Origin: Aquimarina intermedia
GTDB lineage: Bacteria; Bacteroidota; Bacteroidia; Flavobacteriales; Flavobacteriaceae
DNA: 64,000 nt
NCBI RefSeq assembly: GCF_008124785.1
Contig: NZ_VNHU01000006.1
Location: 178,747-242,746 of the forward strand
Direction of reading: 5' to 3'
Both the position numbers and the translations under genes were made by a program. Positions 29,032-37,292 of this stretch are shown one piece after another (the stretch's first letter is position 1; the number at the start of each line of letters is the position of its first letter). Below the pieces are notes generated by a model. The model worked only from the letters and a program-made list of their open reading frames with translations. It had not been told where the DNA came from and did not search any database.

Positions 29032-30612
29032 ATGAAAAACCTATTTTTTGCTATACTCTCAGGTCTCGTGCTAGCCATTGGCTGGCCGACTTACGGATTC
29101 CCATTATTTCTATTCTTTGGTTTTAGTCCGCTACTTCTTGTAGAACATAGCATCCGAGAGGAAAAACGTAGTGGTCTTATGGTTTTTGCCTATAGTTTTT
29201 TCGCATTTTTTATTTGGAATATGATTACTACTTGGTGGATATATAATTCTACCGCCTTTGGGATGTGGTTTGCAGAAATTGCGAACACACTGCTCATGTC
29301 ACTGGTTTTTGTCATATACCACATGGTTGCCAAACGAACTACTTTTACCAATGCCTCCTTATTTTTAATCTGTTTATGGCTAGGGTTTGAATACATGCAC
29401 TTACAGTGGGAATTTTCATGGCCTTGGTTAACCCTGGGTAATGGATTTGCAACCTATACCTCCTGGATACAATGGTATGAATACACGGGTACGTTTGGTG
29501 GTTCTCTTTGGGTATGGATAGTAAATATCAGCCTTTTCAAAGGTATATTACGATATAAACGCTATCAGGAAACTAAGGTATTAAAACGTATTGCGATCTT
29601 CAATATCGCCTATATTATAATCCCTATTCTGATCTCCCTCATACTCCTAAACACTTATACTGAAACCGGCAAAAAGCAAGAAGTATTAATTCTACAACCT
29701 AATATCAATCCATATACTGAAAAATATAATACTACAGATGCCCGTATAGGCGAGCTTATTACTACCTTAGTGCAGGACACATTGTCGTCATCGGTTGATT
29801 TTATTATTGCGCCAGAAACTGTGTACGCAGATAATAACAAACTCTCTAATTTTGAATATTCGATAGCAAAACGTACTTCGCGTCGTCTGATAAGTAATTA
29901 CCCAACCACACACATTATTGCAGGAATCTCAATGTATGACAGATTTACCGATCCCGAAAGAGTTCATGAACAAACGAATCAATTTGGACCCAATGATTTC
30001 TATGATGATTACAATTCAGCATTTTTTGTAAGACCCGACGGTTCCTCTGAATTGTATCACAAAACAAAATTGGTTGTCGGCGTAGAGAACTTTCCATATC
30101 AAAGTGTATTAAAACCGATTTTGGGAGATGCTATGATTGATTTGGGGGGTACCGTAGCAAAAAAAACTACGCAAGAAAACAGAGAGGTATTTTTTACCAG
30201 AGATAGTGTTGGCGTTGGCCCAATAATTTGTTATGAAAGTGTCTACGGAGAATTTGTGACCGGATATGTAAGAAATAAAGCAGGTTTTTTAGCCATAATT
30301 ACAAATGATGCCTGGTGGGGAGCTACACAAGGACATCAACAACATTTAGCCTATGCACGATTACGAGCAATAGAAACTCGTCGCAGTATCGCGCGTAGCG
30401 CTAATACCGGAATATCTGCACTTATCGATCAAACAGGTACGATAACCCAACACTTGTCATATAACACCCAAGGCGTGATAAAAGGACACCTTTTCACAAA
30501 CGATGCAATCACATTTTATGTTCGTGCAGGGGATTATATCGCTAGGATAGCCATTTTTATAGCAATATTTATTTTTCTGATAACTTTTACAATCAGAAAA
30601 AAGAAACTATAA
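29032..30612 (+). CDS. lnt: Apolipoprotein N-acyltransferase
   Basis: 526 residues from the ATG at 29032; a GTG four codons earlier is open but less likely. Adds the third acyl chain to lipoproteins in the inner membrane. About six membrane segments occupy residues 1-210, then a nitrilase-like periplasmic domain with the Glu-Lys-Cys triad: IAPETVYAD (Glu), LYHKTKLVVGVENFP (Lys) and GPIICYESVYGE (Cys), followed by a last membrane helix at the C-terminus. Consistent with the many lipoproteins in this window. Divergent from pssA. Confidence 0.93.
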   Translation: MKNLFFAILSGLVLAIGWPTYGFPLFLFFGFSPLLLVEHSIREEKRSGLMVFAYSFFAFFIWNMITTWWIYNSTAFGMWFAEIANTLLMSLVFVIYHMVAKRTTFTNASLFLICLWLGFEYMHLQWEFSWPWLTLGNGFATYTSWIQWYEYTGTFGGSLWVWIVNISLFKGILRYKRYQETKVLKRIAIFNIAYIIIPILISLILLNTYTETGKKQEVLILQPNINPYTEKYNTTDARIGELITTLVQDTLSSSVDFIIAPETVYADNNKLSNFEYSIAKRTSRRLISNYPTTHIIAGISMYDRFTDPERVHEQTNQFGPNDFYDDYNSAFFVRPDGSSELYHKTKLVVGVENFPYQSVLKPILGDAMIDLGGTVAKKTTQENREVFFTRDSVGVGPIICYESVYGEFVTGYVRNKAGFLAIITNDAWWGATQGHQQHLAYARLRAIETRRSIARSANTGISALIDQTGTITQHLSYNTQGVIKGHLFTNDAITFYVRAGDYIARIAIFIAIFIFLITFTIRKKKL

Positions 30613-30821
30613 CAATTCTATAGTATACAGACCACACCAACATACCGTATAATTAAAAAGTATTTCAGGTATTCCCTACGTTATTCTTTAATTTGTGGTT
30701 ATTTTGCATCACTTTTGAAGGGCATGATAAATGAATGTGTTATATTATTATTACTGTATCATAACTACTCATTTTTTAGTCTTTTAAGAACTCATAAACA
30801 ATAATATAAAGTAAGTTCATT

Positions 30822-32693
30822 GTGAATTACGTATCGATAGAAAATATAGCCAAATCTTTTGGGGAACGAGTACTTTTTAAGAATATCTCTTTCGGAATAA
30901 ATGAAGGACAAAAAATTGGATTTGTTGCTAAGAACGGAACCGGTAAAACGTCGTTACTTAATATCGTTGCCGGTGGTGAGCATCCCGATGAAGGACAAGT
31001 GGTGTATCGTAAAGATCTAAAAGTTGCTTTCTTGCCGCAAGAACCGGATCTGGATCCGACACTTACTATAGAACAAACAATTTTTGCCGCTGATAATGAA
31101 ATTCTAAGAGCGCTCAGTGCATACGATAAAGCATTAAAAAATCCCGATGATGCAGATGCATACCAGAAAGCCTTTGAGCGTATGGAAGTTTTAAATGCCT
31201 GGGATTTTGAAACACAGTACAAACAAATCTTATTTAAATTAAAATTAGAAAATCTGGATCAAAAAGTAGCGATGCTTTCTGGAGGCCAAAAGAAGCGTCT
31301 TGCACTCGCCAATATACTTCTTAGCAAACCAGATTTGTTATATCTCGATGAGCCTACCAACCACTTGGATCTTGAAATGATAGAGTGGCTCGAAGAATAT
31401 TTTGCAAAAGAGAATTTCACGTTGTTCATGGTAACGCATGATCGGTACTTTTTGGAAAATGTGTGTAATGAAATTGTAGAGCTCGAAGATGGTCAGTTAT
31501 ACACCTACAAAGGTAATTACGCCTACTATCTTGATAACAAAGAAGCTCGAGTTACAAATGAGCAAATCAACACCAATAAGGCTAAGCAGCTCTATAAAAA
31601 TGAATTGGCCTGGATGCGTAAGCAACCCAAAGCTCGAACTACAAAATCCAAATCTCGTATTGATGATTTTTATGAAATCAAAGAACGAGCTCATAAGCGG
31701 CGTAACGACCATGCGATCGAATTAGAGATCAATATGGAACGTATGGGAAGCAAAATCTTAGAATTGCATAAAGTTTCTCATAGCTTTGAGGATCTGGTTA
31801 TTCTGGATAAATATGAGTATGTTTTCAAAAAAGGGGAACGCATTGGTATTATTGGTAAAAATGGAACCGGTAAATCTACCTTTTTAAATATGCTGACAGG
31901 TGCGATAGTTCCGGATCAAGGTAAGATTATTCTTGGTGAAACCATAAAATTTGGATACTACACTCAAAAAGGAATAACTATCAAAGAAGGTCAAAAAGTA
32001 ATTGATGTTATTAAAGAGTTCGGAGAGTATATACCTTTAAAAAAAGGAAGACAAATCTCTGCGCAACAATTATTAGAGCGCTTCCTGTTTGATCGTAAAA
32101 AACAATATGACTTTGTAGAGAAGTTAAGTGGTGGTGAACGTAAGCGATTGTATCTATGCACCGTTTTAATTCAAAATCCAAATTTTCTTATTCTCGATGA
32201 ACCGACAAACGATCTTGACATCGTAACCCTCAATGTTCTTGAAAATTTCTTACTTGATTTTCCCGGATGTTTATTGGTTGTATCCCACGACCGGTACTTT
32301 ATGGATAAAATCGTAGATCACTTGTTTGTCTTTAAAGGTAATGGTGTCATTGAGGATTTCCCCGGTAATTACACCGATTATCGTATTTATGAAAGCAGCA
32401 AAATTCCCGAAGCTACTGTGGTCCAAAAAGAAGCGACAGTCGGTAACACAAAAAGCAACTGGAAAAAAGAAGCGACACCTAGTTTGTCGTATAAAGAACA
32501 AAAAGAGTTCAGTCGCATTGAACGTGATTTAAAAAAATGGGAACTGAAGAAAACTGAATTAGAAAAAGTTTTTCTCGACACTTCGCTATCTCAAGAACAA
32601 ATTAATGAGGCTTCTTTAGAACTTCAGGAAGTTATTAAAAACATAGAAGAAGGTGAGATTCGCTGGTTAGAGCTTTCTGAAAAGATGGAGTAA
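30822..32693 (+). CDS. ABC-F family ATPase (Uup-like)
   Basis: 623 residues starting at a GTG with no upstream in-frame ATG. Two ATPase domains: first Walker A KNGTGKTSLL (about 38-47) with signature LSGGQKKRLALA and Walker B LLYLDEPTNHLD; second Walker A KNGTGKSTFL (about 346-355) with signature LSGGERKRLYL and LILDEPTNDLD. The linker between them and a coiled-coil C-terminus (about 555-620) fit the Uup branch. No membrane domain: ABC-F proteins act on the ribosome or on nucleic acid structures. Single gene followed 42 bp later by the methyltransferase-like gene. Confidence 0.92.
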   Translation: MNYVSIENIAKSFGERVLFKNISFGINEGQKIGFVAKNGTGKTSLLNIVAGGEHPDEGQVVYRKDLKVAFLPQEPDLDPTLTIEQTIFAADNEILRALSAYDKALKNPDDADAYQKAFERMEVLNAWDFETQYKQILFKLKLENLDQKVAMLSGGQKKRLALANILLSKPDLLYLDEPTNHLDLEMIEWLEEYFAKENFTLFMVTHDRYFLENVCNEIVELEDGQLYTYKGNYAYYLDNKEARVTNEQINTNKAKQLYKNELAWMRKQPKARTTKSKSRIDDFYEIKERAHKRRNDHAIELEINMERMGSKILELHKVSHSFEDLVILDKYEYVFKKGERIGIIGKNGTGKSTFLNMLTGAIVPDQGKIILGETIKFGYYTQKGITIKEGQKVIDVIKEFGEYIPLKKGRQISAQQLLERFLFDRKKQYDFVEKLSGGERKRLYLCTVLIQNPNFLILDEPTNDLDIVTLNVLENFLLDFPGCLLVVSHDRYFMDKIVDHLFVFKGNGVIEDFPGNYTDYRIYESSKIPEATVVQKEATVGNTKSNWKKEATPSLSYKEQKEFSRIERDLKKWELKKTELEKVFLDTSLSQEQINEASLELQEVIKNIEEGEIRWLELSEKME

Positions 32694-32735
32694 CCCTTCC
32701 CTAATGATTTTTGGTCTAAAAAACAGAATCCGGAT

Positions 32736-33302
32736 ATGTTTAAAATAGTTTCGTATGCTAAATTTTTGTTACGATCGACTAATCAGCACGGCGTACATTC
32801 ACCTTTTGTATATTTGCTCATTACTCGTTGTTTGTATGTCCGAAAAAGAAAGGCAACAGATCATCAAGTAAAAAAAATCTGCAAAAATTCTAAAAATCTT
32901 TCCGTCAAAGAATCAAGGCTGTTACTTAGACTTATCTCCTATCTGGACATACAAACCGTTTTGGTTCTGGGTAAGGATCAACGAAGCTTAGCGCAAGTGA
33001 TGGAATTATATACCGGTAATTTAACTATTGACACCGCTTTATCAAGCGCACCGTATGATTTAATAATCGCTGAAAGCAACGAGGTAGCTGAAGCAAACAA
33101 CGCTATCACAATGCTTCTAAGTGCAATGCATAATGATAGCATTCTAGTACTGCGTGGTATTCATTCAGATCCTGATAGTGAAACTTTATGGCAGACATTA
33201 TGTAAAAACGAAAGCGTTACTGCCTCTATTGATTTATATAGGGTGGGACTTTTATTTATACGAAGAGAGCAGCTACAAGAACAATTTACCATTCGGTGGT
33301 AA
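32736..33302 (+). CDS. Shortened class I methyltransferase-like protein
   Basis: 188 residues. The N-terminus LRSTNQHGVHSPFVYLLITR and the C-terminus LLFIRREQLQEQFTIRW match a flavobacterial family usually annotated as SAM-dependent methyltransferase of about 240 residues. Here the expected glycine-rich SAM motif is replaced by TVLVLGKDQRSLAQVMEL and about 50 central residues seem missing, so methyl transfer is doubtful. The frame is open throughout. It begins 42 bp after the ABC-F gene. I regard it as a divergent or decaying member with unknown function. Confidence 0.7.
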   Translation: MFKIVSYAKFLLRSTNQHGVHSPFVYLLITRCLYVRKRKATDHQVKKICKNSKNLSVKESRLLLRLISYLDIQTVLVLGKDQRSLAQVMELYTGNLTIDTALSSAPYDLIIAESNEVAEANNAITMLLSAMHNDSILVLRGIHSDPDSETLWQTLCKNESVTASIDLYRVGLLFIRREQLQEQFTIRW

Positions 33303-33306
33303 CACA

Positions 33307-33351
33307 ATACCCTCAAAAATATCGTCGCAAAACCGATATAATTGAGGGTAT
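33307..33351. terminator. Long hairpin after the methyltransferase-like gene
   Basis: 18-nt arms (33307-33324 and 33334-33351) pair at 16 positions around a 9-nt loop, starting 4 bp after the stop codon. No T run follows, so it may protect or slow a transcript more than end it; it lies between convergent genes. Confidence 0.55.
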
Positions 33352-33385
33352 CTCCTCTAACTAAAAATTACTTATCTGATACAAT

Positions 33386-33981
33386 CTATTTAAACATGCG
33401 GACAAATAGACCTTTACGCTTGTGATATTGTAAATCTTTGAGATCCAAAGAACGTTGCTTTTCAAAAAGACAAATCTCTTCGATAAATTCATCATACGTT
33501 TGATTACGCTCTTCCAGAAATCCAATAAAATATTTTTCTGATACCTCAACACCTTGTGCCTTTTCGATCGCCAAAAGCTTATTATACATATCACTTATTG
33601 TTTTAATTGCAGAACGAGGCGGATATTTTCTTCTTGCGAAAAATGAATGAATAACTTCTTTATCATCTGTTTTAACTTCAAAATCAGTAATCACCCAATA
33701 ATACCGTCCGTCTTTAGCCAAGTTCTTAACTAACGCATGAATATTTTCTTTTTTTTGAAGGCGTTCCCATAACCACTTAAAAAGAACCTTGGGCATATCC
33801 GGATGGCGAATTGCATTATGCGGCTGACCTATAAGCTCATGCTCGCATAACCGCTGATCTCCATAAAATAGTCATTTGCATATTCGATTGTTCCATTTGG
33901 ATTAGTTTTACTTATAATCGTCTAGCTAGGATCCAAGACAATTTCTTCCATAACAGGCGTGGGTTTGCTAATTATTGCCAT
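33386..33981 (-). pseudogene. Broken PAS-domain sensor protein gene
   Basis: A start at 33979-33981 opens a frame (MAIISKPTPVMEEIVLDPS) that stops at a TAG at 33922-33924 after 19 codons. Past the stop the same frame continues with ISKTNPNGTIEYANDYFMEI, then a one-base deletion near 33844/33845 shifts it: EHELIGQPHNAIRHPDMPKV continues in another frame and stays open for about 150 codons to the stop at 33386. Together these rebuild an Aer-like single PAS protein of about 195 residues (YANDYF, ELIGQPHN, IRHPDMP, LAKDGRYYWV). Two independent lesions indicate a pseudogene; the remaining 136-codon frame starting at 33796 lacks the PAS N-terminal half. Confidence 0.88.
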
Positions 33982-34231
33982 AGTTGTATATATAAAATTA
34001 TCAGCCTCAAAGATAAGAGCACCTTTTCTGTCGAGATATGATATTTATCAGTGTATATGAATTTTAAGGTTTTAGTCGGTCTGTTATGTAACTAATCAAT
34101 CAGGATTGCGTCTTATTTTAAGAACTATAAATAGCTTAGTAATCCAATTATGTGAAGTAGCTATCTTATATTTCAATCAATTGTTATATTTTGAAGCCTA
34201 CAACTTACTGCTGGCGCACTAAATTAGTTTT

Positions 34232-34921
34232 ATGGGAAATGTTATCGAAATTCGCGAAATTGTTAGAAACTTTCAACTGGGACAGGAAACTGTACATGTT
34301 TTAAAAAATATTGATCTCGATATCGAACGTGGAGAATACATGGCAATTATGGGGCCTTCTGGTTCAGGAAAGTCAACCTTAATGAATTTGCTGGGATGCC
34401 TGGACACGCCAACCTCAGGTAGCTATATTCTGAACGGTAATGATGTAAGTAAGATGACAGATGATGAACTGGCCGAAATAAGAAACCGTGAGATTGGATT
34501 CGTTTTTCAGACTTTTAATCTTTTGCCCCGTACGACTGCCTTAGAAAATGTAGCCTTACCGATGGTCTATGCCGGAGCTTCTAAAAAAGAGCGTACTCTG
34601 CGTGCCGAAGAGGTATTAAGCGATGTTGGATTAGCAGATCGTATGGATCACAAACCAAATCAGTTATCCGGAGGACAACGCCAAAGGGTGGCCGTAGGTC
34701 GTGCATTAGTCAATAAACCATCAATCATTTTAGCAGATGAGCCTACAGGGAACTTAGATTCTAAAACTAGTTTGGAGATTATGCAGTTATTTGATGCTAT
34801 TCATAAAGCGGGAAATACTGTAATTCTGGTGACGCATGAAGAGGAAGTGGCTGCACATGCACACCGTGTCATTAGATTGCGAGATGGGATGATTGAAAGT
34901 GATACCCGTAATTCGATATGA
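34232..34921 (+). CDS. MacB/LolD-type ABC transporter ATPase, without a linked permease
   Basis: 229 residues, one ATPase domain: Walker [19 protein letters not shown] (about 41-58), Q-loop [22 protein letters not shown], signature [15 protein letters not shown], Walker [17 protein letters not shown] and switch [12 protein letters not shown]. This is the MacB/LolD subfamily that drives FtsX-like permeases in lipoprotein sorting, efflux or envelope stress. No permease gene is next to it; a REP-like element and a symporter follow. The partner must lie elsewhere. Confidence 0.9.
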   Translation: MGNVIEIREIVRNFQLGQETVHVLKNIDLDIERGEYMAIMGPSGSGKSTLMNLLGCLDTPTSGSYILNGNDVSKMTDDELAEIRNREIGFVFQTFNLLPRTTALENVALPMVYAGASKKERTLRAEEVLSDVGLADRMDHKPNQLSGGQRQRVAVGRALVNKPSIILADEPTGNLDSKTSLEIMQLFDAIHKAGNTVILVTHEEEVAAHAHRVIRLRDGMIESDTRNSI

Positions 34922-34934
34922 CAGCAGTAATTTT

Positions 34935-35011
34935 GCGTTAGGGATAGCAGTGTAAATCCCGAAGTCGTACTAATGCGACAAGGATTGTAACGAATAGCCC
35001 GCCCGAACGCC
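34935..35011. repeat. REP-like intergenic element
   Basis: Between the ABC ATPase stop and the symporter lies a GC-richer stretch that begins GCGTTAGGGATAGCAGTG and ends ATAGCCCGCCCGAACGCC. From memory this head and tail combination recurs as a dispersed intergenic element in flavobacterial genomes. There is a weak GTCG/CGAC hairpin in its middle. No second copy is in this window, so repetition cannot be shown here. Confidence 0.45.
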
Positions 35012-35100
35012 ATACTTTTAAAATACTTGGTAGCCTAAACTCCTTATGTATCATGCATTGAGATTATTTGTATTTTGCGACAAATTTTAAATCTTGTTGC

Positions 35101-36540
35101 ATGCAACCTCTACAAATACTACTCTTAATTGGGGGATACTTTGGCGTACTCATATTGATTTCATACGTTACCGGTAAACAGTCAAATAATGATGCTTTTT
35201 TTAAAGCGAATCGGCAATCTCCCTGGTATATTGTAGCATTTGGGATGATAGGAGCTTCGTTAAGTGGAGTGACGTTTATCTCGGTACCAGGTTGGGTTGA
35301 GGCTTCTCAATTCAGCTATATGCAAGTAGTGCTGGGCTATATTTTGGGTTATGCAGTGATCGGAACAGTTTTATTACCTTTATATTATAAACTTAATCTC
35401 ACCTCGATCTATACGTATCTAGAAGGTAGGTTTGGTCCGAAAGCATATAAATCAGGAGCTAGTTTCTTTTTGCTTTCCAGAGTTGTCGGTGCGAGTTTCA
35501 GATTATTTTTGGTAGCAAATGTTTTACAGAGCATTTTGTTTGATGCCATGGGTGTTCCTTTTTGGATGACGGTTATCATAACCATACTCTTAATCTGGTT
35601 GTATACCTTTAAATCAGGAATAAAAACCATTGTTTGGACCGATACGCTCCAGACTCTTTTTATGTTGATAGCAGTGGGCGTGGCCATTTATTATGTATCA
35701 ACAGACTTAGGTGTTAAAAGCACAGATTTATTAGGTTACATCTTAGATAGCGATTTATCAAAGACGTTTTTCTTTGATGATTTCAAAAGCGCTAATTATT
35801 TTTGGAAACAATTCATTTCCGGAGCATTTATTGCCATTGTGATGACCGGATTGGATCAAGATATGATGCAAAAGAACCTAACGTGTCGTAGTCTAAAAGA
35901 TGCTCAGAAGAATATGTTTTGGTTTACCATCGTCCTGACAGTTGTAAATTTTATATTTCTTGGTTTAGGACTATTACTTACACAATACGCAGCACAAAAC
36001 GGAATTGATGCTGATAAAGATCAATTATTCCCCGAAATCGCTACGCAAGGTACCTTGGGTATTGGGATCGCACTTTTCTTTATTTTAGGTCTTATTGCCG
36101 CTGCGTATAGCAGCGCTGATAGCGCGCTTACTTCTTTGACTACTTCTTTTAGTATAGACATACTGGATATTGAGAAAAAATATGATGTTGATAAACAAGT
36201 TGCAATACGCAAGCGAATTCATATTCTCTTTTCGGTAGTTTTAATACTTGTAATTGTAGCGTTCAAATATATTATTAAGGACGAGAGTGTCATCGCAAAA
36301 CTATTCGTTTTTGCAGGCTATACGTATGGACCACTACTTGGATTATACGCCTATGGATTATTTACCAAGTGGAAAGTCTATGATAATTTCGTACCCATGG
36401 TTGCGATACTCTCTCCTATCCTATCTTATATTATTAGTGTAAATAGTGAAGCCTGGTTTGGTTTTGAGTTTGGATTTTTTATCCTCATACTAAACGGACT
36501 TCTTACGTTTTTAGGTCTAATACTGATTCGAAGACAATAA
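35101..36540 (+). CDS. Sodium:solute symporter
   Basis: 479 residues with about 13 membrane segments, SSS family. The start MQPLQILLLIGGYFGVLILISYVTG at 35101 is preferred to a TTG frame opening at 35068. Family features include FGMIGASLSGVTFISVPGW (near residue 45), LEGRFGPKAYKSGASFFLLSRV (near 105) and AAAYSSADSALTSLTTSF (near 335). It imports a solute with sodium; the substrate cannot be told. Its last 24 bp overlap the end of the convergent CoA-binding gene. Confidence 0.9.
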   Translation: MQPLQILLLIGGYFGVLILISYVTGKQSNNDAFFKANRQSPWYIVAFGMIGASLSGVTFISVPGWVEASQFSYMQVVLGYILGYAVIGTVLLPLYYKLNLTSIYTYLEGRFGPKAYKSGASFFLLSRVVGASFRLFLVANVLQSILFDAMGVPFWMTVIITILLIWLYTFKSGIKTIVWTDTLQTLFMLIAVGVAIYYVSTDLGVKSTDLLGYILDSDLSKTFFFDDFKSANYFWKQFISGAFIAIVMTGLDQDMMQKNLTCRSLKDAQKNMFWFTIVLTVVNFIFLGLGLLLTQYAAQNGIDADKDQLFPEIATQGTLGIGIALFFILGLIAAAYSSADSALTSLTTSFSIDILDIEKKYDVDKQVAIRKRIHILFSVVLILVIVAFKYIIKDESVIAKLFVFAGYTYGPLLGLYAYGLFTKWKVYDNFVPMVAILSPILSYIISVNSEAWFGFEFGFFILILNGLLTFLGLILIRRQ

Positions 36541-36876
36541 TACCAAAGTACATGCAACTTCTATCTCTATAGTGTTATCTTTAAGTATTTTGTACAACTC
36601 AGGGTTTTCTGTTCCCGGATTAAAAATTACCCGGTTTGGATGAAGGGAAACTATATAATCATAAAACTCCTCTTGTCGTTTGGGGTTGAGATATAACGTA
36701 ATTGTATCAATATCTGTGTAAGGTAGTTTTTGGGTATCTATCGTAATTCCTGCTACTTCACCTTTGCGAAGACCTAATGCTACGGTATCTATATTGTGAT
36801 TGCGCAAGCGATTAATGGCTAAGAAAGAATAACGATTCGGTTTTAAGGAAGCCCCGAGTACTAATGTTTTTTTCAT
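36517..36876 (-). CDS. CoA-binding domain protein
   Basis: 119 residues from the ATG at 36876 (a frame from 36933 is open but adds unrelated residues). A small Rossmann-like CoA-binding domain of the YccU type: TLVLGASLKPNRYSFLAINRL at the start and RVIFNPGTENPELYKILKDN near residue 80. Small stand-alone members have no known reaction. Overlaps the convergent symporter gene by 24 bp at the 3' ends. Confidence 0.85.
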   Translation of the reverse strand: MKKTLVLGASLKPNRYSFLAINRLRNHNIDTVALGLRKGEVAGITIDTQKLPYTDIDTITLYLNPKRQEEFYDYIVSLHPNRVIFNPGTENPELYKILKDNTIEIEVACTLVLLSSNQY

Positions 36877-37047
36877 AAATCTTTTATTTTGAGTACAAAG
36901 TAAGAGTACTATTTGCTGCGTTACAGCAAGCAAACGTTAAAATCTATTTAGAATATGTTAAAGTAAGAGTTGCGCTGTAACATTACAAATTACCACTCGT
37001 CTTATTAGTAAGATATGATTTTTCATAAATTTAGTTAGTTAATTACT

Positions 37048-37140
37048 TAATAATCAAATTTTATTCATAGTTGATGGTTAGTGTTACTATTTGATTATTA
37101 TAGAAAGCCGCCCCTTTAATTTGAGGCGGCTTTTATTTTT
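37048..37140 (+). ncRNA. Candidate small RNA ending in a strong terminator
   Basis: Bases 37048-37059 pair perfectly with 37089-37100 (12 bp, AT-rich) around a 29-nt loop, and the GC-rich terminator hairpin follows after 3 nt. No plus-strand gene lies upstream for more than 500 bp, so the terminator most simply ends a short transcript beginning between about 36880 and 37040. An alternative is a processed leader of the receptor gene under termination control. No known RNA family is recognised. Confidence 0.4.
37104..37140 (+). terminator. Strong terminator without a preceding gene
   Basis: A 9-bp stem with GCCGCC/GGCGGC core (37104-37112 with 37125-37133), 12-nt loop, then a T-rich tail on the plus strand. 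It precedes the receptor gene start by about 150 bp. Confidence 0.85.
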
Positions 37141-37292
37141 TTAAAAAAGTACTCTAACGGTTGTAACAAATTTTAATGATGATCGTCTTACCTATAATTG
37201 CGCTTAATCACCGCAACAAAATAAACAACACGCATATGTACTTGGTATAACAAAGTACAATGCAAAACATTAATCAATCAAAAAATGAACAA

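Larger units (their letters stand above)
36877..37292. other. Intergenic region of 416 bp with candidate small RNA
   Basis: No open frame of note. It holds the divergent 5' ends of the CoA-binding gene and the second TonB-dependent receptor, a 12-bp long-range stem at 37048-37100 and a strong terminator at 37104-37140 that no gene on the plus strand explains. Confidence 0.7.

Noticed and set aside
33386..33796. Intact 136-codon gene
   Set aside because: It begins in the middle of a PAS domain whose first half is readable upstream past a frameshift and a stop, so it is part of a pseudogene.
36921..36978. Short inverted match TTACAGC/GCTGTAA near the CoA-binding gene start
   Set aside because: Only seven bases with a long spacer; expected by chance.
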